Below are positions 37,767-38,426 of a stretch of DNA of 38,426 nt, piece by piece. Source of the DNA: an uncultured Campylobacterales bacterium (GTDB taxonomy: Bacteria; Campylobacterota; Campylobacteria; Campylobacterales; Arcobacteraceae). Where the stretch lies: the NCBI GenBank assembly GCA_905479135.1, contig CAJQLJ010000058.1, positions 1 to 38,426 of the forward strand. The letters are read 5' to 3'. Numbering within the stretch: position 1 is the stretch's first letter; every line of letters starts with the position of its first letter. The position numbers and the translations under genes were made by a program. The notes below the pieces were generated by a model. The model was not told where the DNA came from, made no database searches, and saw only the letters and a list, made by a program, of their open reading frames with translations.

Positions 37767-38426
37767 TAAATCAAATAAGAAAGCAATATGTATTTTAAGT
37801 GGAGGAATGGATTCTACATTATCTGCATATATAGCAAAAAAAGATGATTATGAAATAATAGCTGTCCACTTTAATTACGGGCAAAGAACAGAACAAAAAG
37901 AGTTAAAGTCATTTAGAGATATTTGTAATGATTTAAACATCGTAAATAAATATGAAATTGATATTCCGTTTTTTACACAAATTGGTGCATCTGCATTAAC
38001 AGATAATAGTATAGATGTACCAATAAATGGCCTTGAAAGTGGAGTTCCAGTAACTTATGTACCATTTAGAAATGGAATCTTTCTTTCAATAACAGCTGCA
38101 ATTGCAGAAAAAGAAGAAGCAGAAGCTATGTATATTGGTGTTGTTCAAGAAGATAGTTCTGGGTATCCTGACTGTAGTGATGAATTTATAAATGATATTA
38201 CAAAAGCAATAAATCAAGGAACAAAAGAGACTACAAGTATTGAAATAATAACACCTTTAGTACATTTGAGTAAACAACAAATAGTTCAGTATGCAAAGGA
38301 ATTAAATGTTCCTTTAGAGCATACATGGTCTTGTTATAAAGAAAGTGATTTAGCATGTGGTGTTTGTGATTCATGTAGACTTAGATTAAATGGATTTTCT
38401 CTTGCAGGTATTAAAGATCCAATTCC
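37759..38426 (+). CDS. queC: 7-cyano-7-deazaguanine synthase (truncated by window edge)
   Basis: Translation from ATG 37759: [48 protein letters not shown]...[13 protein letters not shown]...[18 protein letters not shown]; PP-loop SGGMDST and zinc cysteines. Confidence 0.95.
   Translation, partial: [222 protein letters not shown]

Noticed and set aside
1-38426. CRISPR arrays, tRNA/rRNA genes, IS elements, prophage or defence islands
   Set aside because: No regularly spaced repeats, no tRNA-like cloverleaf, and no transposase, integrase, phage or recognised defence proteins seen in the ORFs.

Overview
An AT-rich (low-GC) bacterial chromosomal window whose gene content looks like the Arcobacter clade of Campylobacterota. 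That assignment rests on the petABC bc1 complex with a di-haem cytochrome c, an orphan atpB, and overall protein character; no search was run. Nearly all of it is tightly packed housekeeping or metabolic genes: a MarR-type EPS-associated regulator next to a 5' ugd fragment, Rrf2 regulator plus DHH phosphoesterase, rpsO, moaA, a TrpD2/YbiB-like protein, cobA, an aapJQMP-type amino-acid ABC transporter, a LysE exporter, serS, trpS, hisG, coaX, trmD-rplS, a seven-gene MoxR/DUF58/VWA (Bat-like) operon, ilvA, atpB, an AddA-like helicase-nuclease, argB, thrC, petABC, rsmE, moeA and the 5' part of queC. I see no tRNA, rRNA, CRISPR array, IS element or prophage. The most interesting unexplained signal is the ~400-bp intergenic region between lysE and serS (10490-10897). 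It holds a long hairpin (23-nt contiguous right arm, 15-nt one-sided bulge) with -10-like boxes facing inward on both strands, and ends in a strong bidirectional terminator. It is a candidate structured sRNA, antisense pair or structured lysE leader. Secondary leads are an inverted/direct-repeat operator-like array upstream of the MarR regulator and an unannotated 110-aa protein with a possible (D/E)xK nuclease-like motif overlapping coaX.
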